Source: Pezizomycotina sp. ARF18
Lineage: Eukaryota > Ascomycota
NCBI GenBank assembly: GCA_002224055.1
Contig: AZLU01000377.1
Location: 1 to 23,860, forward strand
Reading direction: 5' to 3'
DNA: 23,860 bases
Shown here: positions 1 to 16,826 of the stretch, one piece after another
How positions within the stretch are numbered: position 1 is the first letter of the stretch
Layout of the letters: each line of letters begins with the position of its first letter
Notes under the pieces: generated by a model
Told to the model about the DNA's origin: nothing
What the model saw: only the letters and a program-made list of their open reading frames with translations
Database searches by the model: none
Made by a program: the position numbers and the translations under genes

Positions 1-513
1 GCGCATCATTCTAGAAAGCTTTTTCCCTTTTATCCTGTTCCCCCTTTCTTTCCCAGGGAACTCAAAAAAATATATTATTTTTCTTTAATATAATATATCA
101 GGTATTTGCGCGGAGTGTATGGATTTGAAAAAGAAAACGGAGGAAAGGTGATGTGGTGATGTCAACTTGTATTATTTTTTTTTTTTTTTGGGGGGGGTTT
201 TGGTCGTGTGCGATCGGTTTCAGGATATCGGAAGTGGGTGGGCGGCGACGATGACGGCTCCGTATTTGAACGAAAATTCAGCGAGACCGATTTCCCGGGT
301 TTAATTCGTTTTTTATAATGATATTACCGAGTCCCACTTTTAGATTGATTGACTGCTGCTCTTCGCTTACGACAGACAAGAGATCTTTTCGCACTTCTTA
401 TTTAACTAAGTACTAGTATACTACTGCTTAGATATATAGATAGGTATTTTAGCCTATGACGTGTATCAGGCCATTTATCTTATCGGTTAAGCTATACCTA
501 AAATGAAATGTGG

Positions 514-637
514 AATATAAATATAAAATATAAAATATAAAATATAAATATAAATATAAAATATAAATATAAAATATAAATAAAATATAAAATATAAAAT
601 ATAAAATATAAAATATAAAATATAAAATATAAATAGA
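514..637. repeat. ATATAAA-type AT-only minisatellite
   Basis: About 120 bases consist only of A and T and repeat the unit AAATAT or AAAATAT (6-7 nt) some 18 times with small length variation. The array is visible by eye. Read on the minus strand it gives an artificial open frame of Tyr, Ile, Phe and Leu, which should not be taken for a protein. Confidence 0.9.
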
Positions 638-1584
638 TAAATATATATGTATTATTAATTTCATTAGTACGGAGAGGACTTAGACTATGGACATTTTAAC
701 GTTCCCAATATATAGTGCTTGGACGAGATGTTTTCTCGACTAGTATAAACAAAACTATTCTCTCTATATTTATGAAGTACAAGTCTAGTATCCATGACCG
801 GCGTCGGTTGATATCAAAAAATTAGAAAAGCTCGCTAATTTTTAATTTAGACGCACGATGCTAACTTTCCCCGAAGATCATACACACGTAAGATATAGGA
901 AATATTCATCGGTACAGCTTTAAAACCTTGTGACTATTGTTGTCCCCTCGACGGTATTCGTGATCGATATACAATATATACATATATAAAATTGTTACTC
1001 CTTGTTTCCATCAAAAGGTATTGAAGTTTGGCAATGTACAATGTTCCATGTATATATCAATCTGATACGCCTAGCGTTGAACCCTCGGGCTTAAGCTTGT
1101 TCCCATTGCATCTGCCTCTTTAAGCACTACATACATTGTAGATATCTCTAAGCCACAGAAGCTCTCTTTCTTTTTTCTTTTCTTTTCTTTCTTTCTTTCT
1201 TTTTTTGGTGGAAATAAGTTCAACCTAATTACGTTTTCTTTATTTACATAGATCAATGAGATGAAAAGCGTAAATTACTCGAGGCTTTGTAGTCAGGACT
1301 AAAATAAATAACCAACAATAGTGGGGGGGGGGGAATCATTACAATGAGAGGGTTTTTAGAGCGAGCGTTGGGTATCAAGGATATGGAAATCTTCTAAGAA
1401 ATGATATACGGAAATGATGATAATAATAGCGAATTGTTTATAAGCGTCAACTATTGGCCCCAAAGATATCAACGAAGGGGAAAAAGGACTCCAAGTAGAG
1501 TTGATAAAAGCGTGCAACAACGCCGATAAGGTGCAGTAGCTTAGCTCACCACCTGTAAAGCTAGACAAGAAGAAGCTTAAATAA

Positions 1585-1588
<4 letters not shown>

Positions 1589-1619
<31 letters not shown>
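1589..1619. repeat. poly(A) tract, 31 nt
   Basis: An uninterrupted run of 31 A, followed by an A/G-rich stretch. It is one of several A or T runs longer than 20 nt in the intergenic DNA. There is no retroposon-like gene body next to it, so it is probably a simple homopolymer. Confidence 0.9.
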
Positions 1620-1627
<8 letters not shown>

Positions 1628-1862
1628 GAAAAAAGAAAGTAATCCTTGAGGGAGAAGAAGTTCTGATTTCATCTACATGATTAACATAGGAACTTTGATA
1701 CAACCTCGCGGAGATAGTGGGATGGGAAAATAAAAGGAAAAAAAAAAAAAAAAAATGGATAGGCGGTCAAAGCACGCCTAGAGCTCCCCACTGACGAGCT
1801 ACATAGCTCCAAGAGGTCCAGCGCTAAATCCATGGTCCATCCGATAAAATGACCGTGCGCAT

Positions 1863-4195
1863 TTACGATGATCCCACGCTGTACGATCGGCCCATCATAC
1901 TTTGAATCTCGACAAATTCGCGAGGCTGTTGGCCCTGGATTGCGGGCGGTAGGACCAATGGTTGGCCGTGTCTAATTAAAGGAAACATTCGAGTGAAACC
2001 CGGATTATTATGAAAGGCCGACGGTGCCGTCGTTAACATTCCAATATCTTGCTGCTGTCTGAGCATTTCGGGAAGCGACGCTTCGTTCGTTTGGGATATA
2101 TCAGCCGTGATCGGGTTTGTGTTTATCTCCAGCGGGGTAATGGCAGCGAGCGGTCGTAGCATGCTTGAGGACGTGGTCACTGCCACCGCAGCCCCCGATG
2201 AAAACGGAGACAATGCCTCGTTATTTGACTGAGCGCTCAAATCCATCGTCCCATCCCAAATAAATTTCGAATTGTAATGGGACGACATATCCTGCAGTTG
2301 GCCTTGAGCTTCGGACCCATCCACACCAGTCATCAAATGGTCAAGCTCGACGCGGCATAAGATCCCCCAGGCTGGAAAATGGTAAATTGATGTTGATCCC
2401 GGCTTATAGCAAACTGGCCACTGTCTGATGCTGCTCGCGCGAAAGTATGCATATGGGGTAATATCGTCTGCCGAGAGTGCGCCATGTTGATAGCGCCTGT
2501 AGAGGACGTCTCTTTCGAGAGTTCGCTAAGCCGAACAAAAGTTGGCCCAGAGGTGACTCCAGGGTGGCAGGAAGCACTTCCTAGTCGCGGCTGATTTGAT
2601 CTTCTCGCCGCTGAGATAGGAGAAGCCGAAAAATGCCTTGTGGGATTGGGCGGGCTTATTTGTCTTTCTGATAGTGGAGAGGAATTTTTGATTTTTGGGC
2701 GGCTCGCTAATTCCTTCTTTTTCTTACTTACGTGGGGTACCGCAACCTTGGTTAAGGACTGCGTAGGTCCTGAGCAGTGCTTAGTGTAAATGAAACGTAC
2801 GCTACAGCTCCGAAGCCTTTTAAAATCGTCCAAGTTTGATCGGAAATCAGTACATAGGTCTAATTAAGATCACAGAACTATCCTTCAGGCATATGACCCA
2901 ATTCTATCGGAAAGACTGCCTTCTTACCGAGTTGACCTTCATCTGCTCTATCGATCTGAGTACAGATGTGGTATAACTCCTTCACCAGCTTCATTTTGTC
3001 GGCGCCAAATTCTGTATGCGAATCGGTGGATTCTTCAAATTTTTGAGCCGTTCTTTGTCAGCTTTCCTTAGCTCGAGACATTTAAGTAGGAGAATAGTAC
3101 GTTCTGTTTGTATAGAAATGTTAAACGAGCGTAATTCTAGTCAGTAGATCATGCTTACTATGTTATACTGAAGAGAAAGGGATCCGAGGGAGGATGGAAA
3201 ACATAAGGCAACGAGGAAATAGGAGAGACACAATTGACTGATAGTATTTAAGGCTGGGATTTAACCTTCTTTATTGAGATGGTCCGGTTCTTTGTGCCTT
3301 ACGTCAGTCGGCCACCAGTTCGGCTTCTGCGCATCGCCCTTGTTATACGGATGAGTGCTCGACTTTTTAGGTTCTATGACCTTGATCCAGCATTTTGCAA
3401 GAGTTTTGCAAACTAATTGCGACATCTGGTGGAAACGAGTCTTTAGAAGGTTCCGAACTTCTTCGTGGACTTCAGGTGCACGTGGGTAAGCTCTTCTGTG
3501 TTGTATGATAGCATGGTTTGCTCTTGCTCCTGGTCACGCCATTCTCCAGGGCTGTCGTTACTGTCATCATCGTCTATAATTTCAATAATTTGTCGCTCCT
3601 TGAATTGAGAAGATGGCGGTGATGCGTCGTCGTTGTCCCTCCATTCCGGGTTCTCCATTTTCTGCCTTTTCAGTGGCGCCGGTTTTGGCGATACGGGGTT
3701 CTCGGCGTGGAAATTACTGCAGAATTTTCTCATTTGTCGTCGACTAGATGGCATTAGCTTAGGGATACCATATCCTTCTTGTTTACGGATTGTGCCTTGC
3801 TATCCCTCCTTGGTGGCGGTCCCCGAGCGTTTATGTGATACGCATTCGCTCGGCGTTCGCCTCCGTAGCGGATGCCGCAGCAGAAGCAGATGGCGACACT
3901 TGTTCCTGCGGCCGTCTCGCTGAGCTAGGGCTTTGTATAGGCTTGGGAGGATGTGTGTATTTATTCTATTGGTATCTAATGCCTTCATTGATTGAGCTGG
4001 GGGGCTGGTGGCGGTCTTCTGGTCCGAGGGGCTGGAAAGCTCCGTGCATCCCCTTTTCAGCCAAATGGGTGTCTCATCCGACCGCTCCGCTGCCCCGCTA
4101 TCGTGCGGCAACGAAACCGAGGCGCCTCCGAAGCTGTTGGCGAGACTGAATGGGCTACCCCGGCAGCTTCCTCCCTGACAGCCATTGGGAACCAT
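1863..4195 (-). CDS. DUF2841 / YDR124W-like helical-bundle domain protein, frameshifted
   Basis: This is a fungal protein of unknown biochemical function. The family is recognised from a conserved block: CWIKVIEPKK, then PYNKGD, WWPTDVRHKEPDHLNKE and, after an intron, ERTILLLKCLE. This matches my memory of the DUF2841 (YDR124W-like) domain. Introns with GT-AG ends lie at 3104-3265 and 2860-2927, and exon phases join well (HLNKE|ERTILL, EGQL|DLCTDF). N-terminal to the domain lie a Ser/Pro-rich region (about 3800-4195) and an Ile-Ile-Glu-Ile-Ile-Asp4 motif (3563-3589). The C-terminal half (1863-2830) is low-complexity Ser/Pro/Gln and ends at a clear stop. Breaks: a TAG at about 3800 in an otherwise continuous frame, and single-base shifts near 3480, 3030 and 2345. 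The first ATG in the best frame is at 4195, but coding-like sequence in another frame extends to about 4325, so the start is uncertain. A GTAAGTAAG near 2728 could be an extra donor. Confidence 0.7.
3563..3589 (-). other. candidate SUMO-interacting motif in the DUF2841 protein
   Basis: The encoded stretch IIEIIDDDD has the classic layout of a SUMO-interacting motif: a short hydrophobic core of Ile residues followed directly by an acidic run. It lies in a low-complexity, probably disordered region just before the helical-bundle domain. The motif is seen in the sequence; binding to SUMO is an inference. Confidence 0.4.
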
Positions 4196-5891
4196 TTCTC
4201 AAGTGCTCCTTGAACGCACCGCCACCCGTGACCTCTACCCCGCCGGTAGGCCGCGCTAATAAAAGGGCGTAGCATTGCTGTCCTTGCAAGAAGCTGATCG
4301 GGACTGGGTCGCTAGGTGGATTGGTACGCTGAGTAGAGATGTGCGTTGCTTGTTAGCCCGCCCAACTAATTTATGAGATCCTTCTTCTAGATGAAGGGGG
4401 GGAAAAAAAGTTGATAATAATAGGAGTAGTGTAAATAGCGTGTAAAAAACCTTGCGAAGCTAAGTACATGTTAGATCGTCAAGAACCTTCCTCTAGAACT
4501 GCATTTTCCTCGAAAGCCAGTGCAATAAAACTAGTGTCAACCTATCAATGCAAATATTTCTGTTATGTTTATTGGTATGATCGCTAGGCTTATGCTCATA
4601 GAAATAAAGTAGAATGATATGTATATATAAGAACGAAAATGGAAGCTCCAGTGCACCCTTTCTATCTTAACTTCAAATAAAAATCGCGTTATCTTTAAAT
4701 TGACCTGTCGTGATTTCAGCATGGTCTTTCATGGTAAATAAACAATTACAAAGTATAAAAACCAAGAATTATAGCCAGAGGGGAACCCGAAGGGTTAATG
4801 GTAAACGATCAATTGAGAGAAAAAAAAAAAATGTAAACATGCATACTCATTCGTTAACGAGAGCTCGAACACAAGCAAACATGCAGTACAGTACAGTTTC
4901 TTTCTTTTTCTTTCCCTTTTTTTTTTTCTTTTCTTAAAAAAAAGGAGGGGAAAAAGTTGGTATATTATTAATAGCCTTCGTGAGATATTTCACAAAGAAA
5001 TACAAAAATAAACACGCATTCCAGTACCATGGACCCAAGAGAGTCTATAGTTGTACTTCATATCTCTTTTCGGAAACTTACCTGAAATTCTGATGATTGG
5101 CCCAACTGAACTCGAAGAGGAGGAAGTTCCATTTCGATTGCTGTTCCAGAAATATTTATTGAATATAAGAAATGTGCGATGGTAATAGAAGAATCTAACG
5201 ATATTTCTGAATTGCTTCCGCCCAATCTTGTAGTACGGTGGGGATATTTCTTTCTGCAAGTGCACTGATTCCTTTTCCTGTCTACTTTCCCACTTTGTTG
5301 TATAGAAGAGACTTTCGATATACAACTATCGAGCTGTAAGACTACTAAGGACAGGGTCTAGCTCGAAGGGAATTGCGTTAATGTTGGAGTAGGACGGGAC
5401 GGACAAATAGCCTTGCTGTTGCAATTTCTAACCTCGAGAGGAGAACAGGAGGGATATTCCATCTAGAAAAGGGGAATGAACGTGGAAAAAAAGAGGAATA
5501 GGGAAATAGAAAATTAGAAGGAAAAAAAAAAAGATTTGGATAAAAGAGTAAAACGGATACAAGAAAAGAATGATAGATGATATATCGTTGAATTTGTAGG
5601 CCCGACCAAAAAATTCGAAGAAGAAAAAATGTCTATGGCAATAGTGATGGGCGATAAATGTTCGGATGCTTTGTGTTGGCGGCAACCCGAGATTTGTATA
5701 TATATTTAGGAGAGACGCAGAGAAGGCCTATATAAGAAGCAGGGACACTAACTCAGTTACCTAGTAGACATATTTAAGAGTCAGTTGTAAACATCAGCCA
5801 GCCTCTTGAAATTCAGACGCTTCAATGATAACAAGCAAGTATTCTACTTCATTTATTTATTTTACTTGATTTACTTAAGTATTTACCATAC

Positions 5892-5918
5892 TTTTTTTTT
5901 TTTTTTTTTTTTTTTTTT
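5892..5918. repeat. poly(T) tract, 27 nt
   Basis: An uninterrupted T run flanked by AT-rich DNA, of the same kind as the other long A/T runs in the window. Confidence 0.9.
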
Positions 5919-6926
5919 CCCTCGTTGCTGTTCCAGCCAGTATTGCGAGAATCAATGATGATATATAATGTGCTTGATTTCGGGATACTTTTCAATGGAA
6001 CGTGGACTGAAATGAAACGGCGATGGGGAATCGGGAAGGAAAGCACAAAGAACAAATAAGGTCATAACGAATCAAGAGCTAGAAACAAGGGGAAAGGCTT
6101 CTAAGGCTTCTGAAGAATAATGAAGAGCTCCCCTCTGTATCCCTCGAGCAAAAAAAAAAAAAAATTTTGTAAGTAAAGAAAACCGCTTAAAATCCTTTTT
6201 GCAGAAGCGAGTGTCTGTGTCTGCGTAAACATACTTAGGTACATGCATTCATTTTCTTTTTTTTTTTCCTTTCTGGTTTGTCCTTTCAACTTCTTTGACT
6301 TTTATTACCATTCATTTATCTTGGGTGGTAGTGGGTAATGGTGGGTGCGAGGGAATGGGATAATAGCACACTGCATATATCCGACGACAGCAAAGTCCCT
6401 TGATTGTTTACCGCCAGAGAGGATTTAATGAACTGTCCCTTTCTGATTGGCAATGCCTAGGCACCAGGTGGCCCTGCGCTATCGTAAGTAAGTGGGGGTG
6501 GAGGTTGTTTGTGAAAAGCAACACTCGTGTTTCGTTCATCGAGCATACATAATAAATGGTAATACTTCAGGCCCAAATGCACTGGTAAACAGATGGCGTC
6601 TGTCTATTTGATTAACTTCTGGTAACGGTATCCATAACTCCGAAGAGTAAGAATTAGAGAAAAGGGAGAAAAGGGAGAAACAAAAGTACGAGAAAATTAC
6701 TGATAGCCAAGTACCGCTGCTGGAAATGCGCGAATAAGGAAGAAGCTGGAGCAAACTCTAGGGGGGGGTTCCTCGAATGCCATCAGAAGAGCTGATTTGA
6801 AATTCCCAGGACAAGAAAACACCAGGAAAGCGACGGGAAAATGAAGGGGCAAGAAAGAAAGAAGTAGGGGGAGGGGAAATAATTGGGATGGATTACCCTA
6901 CTACCACGGTGGGAATTGCTCGATTG

Positions 6927-6955
6927 TAATAATAATAATAATATAATAATAATAA
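6927..6955. repeat. TAA trinucleotide microsatellite
   Basis: About nine TAA/AAT units with one ATA interruption. A second, similar array lies about 330 bases downstream. Confidence 0.85.
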
Positions 6956-7284
6956 GTACTTAGTAGTAAGGATGTAAAATTGTTTATTGAGGGCTTTTTA
7001 TTATTAAAATGTGAATCTGCATGGCGCATGCATGTTTTGCCTAACGGTCAAATACATACATCAAGGAGTCAAACAATAGCAGCCTTCAAAACCACTCCCT
7101 TAATGGGGCTTTTGATAATGAGTGATCACGGATATAATAGGCCAGGTAGATTAATTTGACAATCATCTTCTTGCGAACCGCTTGTTCTTTGTGAGGAATT
7201 GCAAAAGGGTGGCCGAAGCCTTGCCTGAAGTTTCTCTATGCCAATTACAGAGTAAGAAGCTTGAGTTTTCTTTTTTTTTAAAAA

Positions 7285-7312
7285 AATAATAATAATAATA
7301 ATAATAATAATA
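7285..7312. repeat. AAT trinucleotide microsatellite
   Basis: About nine AAT units, directly preceded by a T9-A7 junction. Confidence 0.85.
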
Positions 7313-7704
7313 GGAAAAGGAAAAATGAAAGACTCTTGATGATATTCAGAAGAGAAGATTATACGAAAGGAGAATCTTGTAACAAGGCTTGTTTATTGTT
7401 ACTCTTATACTAAGTAGCTGAGCAATGGTGATATGGAGTTGTCAAGATCTGCTACGGTACTTTTGGCGCTGAGGCTTGAAGATTCTGCAGTGCTTGGTTG
7501 GTGGTGGTGGCCGGTTTGATTTTATTTAGTGTGGGGTGATCGTCATCACTGAGCCCTTCTCTTACGCTAGGTAAGTTTAAACCCCAGCCTATATCTGCAG
7601 CACTATACTAGGAAGGGGTTAAGTAGATAAGTAGAGAGAGATATATATAAAACTAAGAAAGAAAGATAGGAAGGTTTTGTTAAATTCCAAGGCAAGGGGC
7701 AATC

Positions 7705-7731
7705 TTTTTTTTTTTTTTTTTTTTTTTTTTT
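7705..7731. repeat. poly(T) tract, 27 nt
   Basis: An uninterrupted T run. Confidence 0.9.
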
Positions 7732-8312
7732 CTAACAGGCAAGTGCTGGGGGCGGGAGCGGGCACTAGTGTCAGAAGAAAATTGGGGGCGGGCACTATAC
7801 CCTTCACATATTAGTGTGTCTTCATTTTTTCTTGTGCTAAAGGCTAAAGCCTATGCTAACCCTTGCAATACTTATACTTACTTACTTACTTTAGTTAGTT
7901 ATAAGTTATAACCGATTCCTTTAAGCCTCCTCCGTCCGTCTCATCCTTTACTTACTCTTTCCTTGCCTTTCGTCTCCCTTTTTTTTATTCCCCTCTTTTC
8001 CGGTCTATTACTAAGTATATATTCGTCGTTATTGTTCTTACTTTTACTTACATATAGGATACTTTATTGTATACAATATCTCTTATATATACTGGCAGTG
8101 CCAGCAGCTCTTTTTTACCTCTCATCAAACAGTATATTTATTATTACTCCTGTTCTTATTCTCATTGTATTGTCTTACGTTGGTATTTTATTTATTATTA
8201 CTTAAGTCTGCTTGCTACCCGAGATTGTCTCGGCTGCAGTGTCTTTGATTCGTCGGCTTCACTTCCCCGGCTCTGAGCAGTTATTGCTTAATACAGTTTA
8301 TTATACCCTTAA

Positions 8313-8335
8313 TTTTTTTTTTTTTTTTTTTTTTT
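8313..8335. repeat. poly(T) tract, 23 nt
   Basis: An uninterrupted T run in pyrimidine-rich surroundings. Confidence 0.9.
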
Positions 8336-8626
8336 CTTTCCCCAGTCTCTTTTAAAGGTCGCACAAACCATTTTTTTTTGGCTTCAGCAGCGCAGCGCAC
8401 CACCACCACACCACCACCGCCTTCCCTTTCCTCCTTCCTACTTCCCCCGGCCATGGTCATGGAACAGGGGAGCTCTTCTGTTTCTTACTCCTCTTGCTCT
8501 TTCTCAGGCTGCTCCACCTTTTCGGCTGATGTTATTCGTCTGAATATATATATCTCGATTTTTGAAAAAATAAAGCTAATGAGGAAGAAGCTGTCGCACA
8601 GCAGTAATCTGCTTAGCTAGTGCGAA

Positions 8627-8628
<2 letters not shown>

Positions 8629-8657
<29 letters not shown>
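8629..8657. repeat. poly(T) tract, 29 nt
   Basis: An uninterrupted T run just before the GC-richer island at 8740-8900. Confidence 0.9.
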
Positions 8658-10187
8658 CCCTTTACTCTTAATACCAGGCCTCTCGTGTATTAACTATTCT
8701 TTTGTCTACCGCTCGCGCAAGTTCGTCTGAGACGATGGAGGATTCTTAATTTGGCGAACTCCCACGGGTTGTCGCTAGGCTGACCATTGACCACCGAGTG
8801 ACCCCAGAGTTCGCGGCAATGGCCCCCCGCCGCTGTGGCTACCTGCTGGCTGGTGTCGAGCGCACATCAAAAGGGGAGAAATCGAAGCGTTTGATTCATT
8901 TCGCATGTGAATGAAAGAAGGGTAAGCACACCAGCGACATTTTTGCTTTATATTAGGTATTATCTTCTTATTTTATTTTTACTATTTTTTTTTTATTTCA
9001 TTGCATTTTATTTTTTAATATTCTTGCTTCAAAGAAAGAAGACGATAAGGGAAGAGAAGATTCGAAAAACGATCGCGATCAAAATACCGCCAGAATTGTT
9101 TGCCACCACTTGCTAATATTTAGGCTAAAAGGAGGCTGGGACCTCAAACAGACCCTGTCCTACGATGCAAACCTTGATTTCACAAGGAAACTGCACATTT
9201 CTTTCATGAAATGGTGACAAAGAAACCTTACGCTTGCCTCTATCTACCTTGGCACTCAAAGTTCAAGAGCGAAGCGTAAAGAGAAAAAAAAAGGGGCATC
9301 GTGGTATTATCTTCACCGATCAGGTGGCTCATATCCATTCTTTTTCCGTACATACGCTTAAGTTGCTACATGATGCACAATGCCTTGCACAAACCCCATG
9401 CCTGAAGAATCCGCAGCATTTATCCTCTTTTTTTCTGCAAACGAGAGAAGGACGCAGAAGATGAAAGAAGAAATATGTTTTTGTCTTTATATCAGCCTAA
9501 AACTTTGTGCAACGCAAGTGGGGCCTACATCTTATTCACTTTCCCGTGAACGAACCATTTATTAGGTATTGGGACTGCGCAGTATAAAGCTGAGGACGAT
9601 CAATCATTTCCTGCTTTGGTACGACGATTTTGAATTTGCCTGCGCCAGGTAGGTTTAAAAAAGTAAAAAAAAAAAGGGACTAGGTTTCAATTTTTAAGCA
9701 ATACATAGATTCGGTACATATATTGAGTTTATATTACTCGATATCTAACCTCCATCCTTGAAGGGATGGCGAAATCAAATAGCCAAAACAATCAATAGTC
9801 GTAGCTCGGTAATCTGGATGAAATGGCTTAGTGCGAACTGGCCTTAGTTTTGTGGAATTCCTTTTTAATTATACAGAAAGACCCAAGATGAAAATCTGGG
9901 TGGAGGATGCTAGTCTCTTGAAAGGGAATGAGGACGGATATCAATTTGTTTTTTATGATGGAAAAAAAAAAATATGCGGCTGTTGTAACTGGGACATTTG
10001 CTTCTTTTCTTCTGCCAGCCCTTTCACTGACTTCATGAGAAAGAGGGCCGAGAGAAGTACAGAAACGTATTGTCTTCAAAAGAAAAAGGAAATACTTAAA
10101 AAAAAAGAAATTGTGATACTAAAAAAAAACATGCATTCTACTCCTACTCCGTACCAATTCGACTCTTACTCAAGGTCTATTGACCAT

Positions 10188-15123
<4,936 letters not shown>

Positions 15124-15785
15124 TCCGGTCCGGAAGCGAAAAGGCCTTGAGATGGCAGATACACCTGGAAAGGAAGAGGATCGCGTTCTAGAAAATGTCA
15201 GGCTGGCTCTTGTAAACTTTTTACCTCGACGTAAGAAAAAAAATCATATACTAGGATCGAAAAAAAGAAAACGAAAATAAAAAGGAAATGTGAAGGAAAA
15301 ATCTTACCGACAGAAACAGAAAAAGAATCGTCAAAATAAATATATGAAAAAAAAGGCCAATTCCTGAAAGCCTACGTAAGCCCTCTTTAAAGATGAAAAA
15401 GGGGAGGCTTTTACAGGAGATATGATATTTGGGATTTTAAAGGGTGGTGATGAGTGACAACATGTTGATAGGATGGATGACGACGGCCACGTACGATTGG
15501 GTGGTTGTCACTTCTTTATATTTCCTTTTACCAATCCTTTTCCACGGAGGACGGAGTATTTGGTGTATTAAAAATTGACAACCAAGGTGTAGGAAAAAAT
15601 AAATAAAATAAATAAAATAAAATAAATGAGCAATTCTATTTCTATTCTCTCTCTCTTTCGCTTATTTTATCTCTTTCCCGTCTTAGAGTGACATCCTTGC
15701 TGCTTGTGTTTCCTGCAAAAAAGGAGGCTCTTTGAGTCTTTGGTCTTCCTGTTTGCAACTGTATCGGCCGAGCAACCGAACACCG

Positions 15786-15815
<30 letters not shown>
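15786..15815. repeat. poly(A) tract, 30 nt
   Basis: An uninterrupted A run in the divergent promoter region. Confidence 0.9.
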
Positions 15816-15817
<2 letters not shown>

Positions 15818-16774
15818 TTGCAAAAGAAAAACACCGCGTTTTATCTCTTGTTATATACCATCGCCAAGTCACGTGTTGCACGAAGGTCTTCATGAATTCA
15901 TGGTGAAATTGAGTTAATGCTCCGGTCCTTGAAGCCCTGGAGTATAAAAGCGACTCTTGGTAAGCTTGGTAAGTTGAGCGATCTACCGGTATATTGCCAC
16001 AGTGCACACTTACCCTGGAGACTAAAATTCAAAGGAGTTTGGCTCCAATCGGAGGTTTTTGGTCCTCGCCACGCTTCCGCCTTGGATGTCAGCAGCGCGA
16101 AAGGGCAATCTAGAAGACATGTATGCTGTAAGAAATAGATTGTCGTTTAAATATGAGAAATACAAAAAGTGCTTCGTAGAATTTTAAGAGCCGAAACTCG
16201 AAAGTGAGAATGTTCCCGCCTCATATATGCACCGGATACTAATGAGAAGAAACGTCCTGATATAATGCTTATCAAAAGGCCTCGTAATCCCAATGGAAGG
16301 TATCAATAAAACAAAAAATAATAATAATAATATAAAAAAAAAAAATGTTCCCGAGAGGAATTACCTTGGAGTGTATAGCTAGCTACGTGAGGTGACCTGC
16401 ACTTCCTAGGAATTCAACACTATATCCAGAAAGGCCGACAACGGTATACGCTTGTTGGCTACCTCCTCTAGGAGCCTCGGTCTGTAGGTAGATGCAAGTC
16501 AGTAAAATAATGGAGCCAACAGTCGTGGAAGGTTAGAGTTAAACGACCGAGAGGTATCCTTTTGGGGGCTCCGGCTTTAAGCCTTAGCATGAAGAAATAA
16601 AAAAAAGAAGGGCAAAAATAAGCAAAATGGAAAATCAAAGGAAAAACTTTAAGCCGCGCGCCTTACAATTTTCTAAAAGGGGAAAGCTCTATTCGACGCA
16701 CAAAGGAAAAAAACATCACCGCTTTCAAGCAAAGGCCAAAGATAACAAGCCCGAAAATAACAACCACAACAACG

Positions 16775-16802
16775 CCAGCACCAGCACCAGCACCAGCACC
16801 AG
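16775..16802 (+). repeat. CCAGCA hexanucleotide repeat in the SPT4 leader
   Basis: Nearly five tandem CCAGCA units end about 25 nt before the SPT4 start codon. An overlapping frame from 16627 reads the repeat as Ser-Thr pairs, but it runs into SPT4 out of frame and has no other protein-like feature, so this is most likely 5' UTR. Confidence 0.8.
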
Positions 16803-16826
16803 ACAAACAGCCCTTCTTTCGCAATC

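Larger units (their letters stand above)
1..1862. other. AT-rich intergenic region, no gene seen
   Basis: No reading frame here looks coding. The open frames present are products of low-complexity tracts: the ATATAAA-type repeat near 514-637, a pyrimidine/purine tract near 1165-1206, and a 31-nt A run at 1589-1619. An 11-nt G run sits at 1323-1333 and a T15-G8 junction at 175-197. It lies downstream of the minus-strand gene that ends at 1863, so part of it should be that gene's 3' UTR and terminator. Confidence 0.6.
4330..7560. other. AT-rich gene-poor region
   Basis: No frame shows a recognisable protein, conserved motif or exon-like series. Open frames are short and follow homopolymers (T27 at 5892-5918, A runs near 4820, 5521 and 6151) or TAA repeats (6927-6955). 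A TATATAAG box occurs at about 5727 on the plus strand, followed after roughly 100 nt by an ATG with only a very short frame; I do not call a gene from it. A splice-donor-like CAG|GTAAGT lies on the minus strand near 5080 without coding context. Confidence 0.5.
7561..10187. other. AT-rich gene-poor region upstream of the transporter 3' end
   Basis: I see no gene. It holds T runs of 27 nt (7705-7731), 23 nt (8313-8335) and 29 nt (8629-8657), pyrimidine-rich stretches (7900-8200, 8400-8520) and one GC-richer island at about 8740-8900. The last few hundred bases before 10187 should be the 3' UTR and terminator of the minus-strand ABC transporter; an A-rich stretch at about 10081-10130 lies there. 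Confidence 0.5.
15124..16826. promoter_or_regulatory. divergent intergenic region between the transporter and SPT4
   Basis: It must hold the promoters of the minus-strand transporter and plus-strand SPT4. A TATAAAAG box lies at about 15943-15950 on the plus strand, but it is nearly 900 nt from the SPT4 start codon, so its link to SPT4 is unproven. A 30-nt A run lies at 15786-15815 and an AAATA-rich stretch at 15597-15627. A splice-donor-like GGTAAGTG lies on the minus strand near 16008, which could belong to a transporter leader intron. I see no protein-coding gene. Confidence 0.45.

Noticed and set aside
449-664. Minus-strand ORF of Tyr/Ile/Phe/Leu repeats
   Set aside because: It is a translation of the ATATAAA minisatellite.
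1356-1703. Minus-strand ORF with a long Phe run
   Set aside because: The run is the 31-nt A tract read backwards, and the flanks show no conserved protein features.
3633-4213. Plus-strand ORFs opposite the DUF2841 gene
   Set aside because: Shadows of the minus-strand gene, which has the conserved motifs and splice sites.
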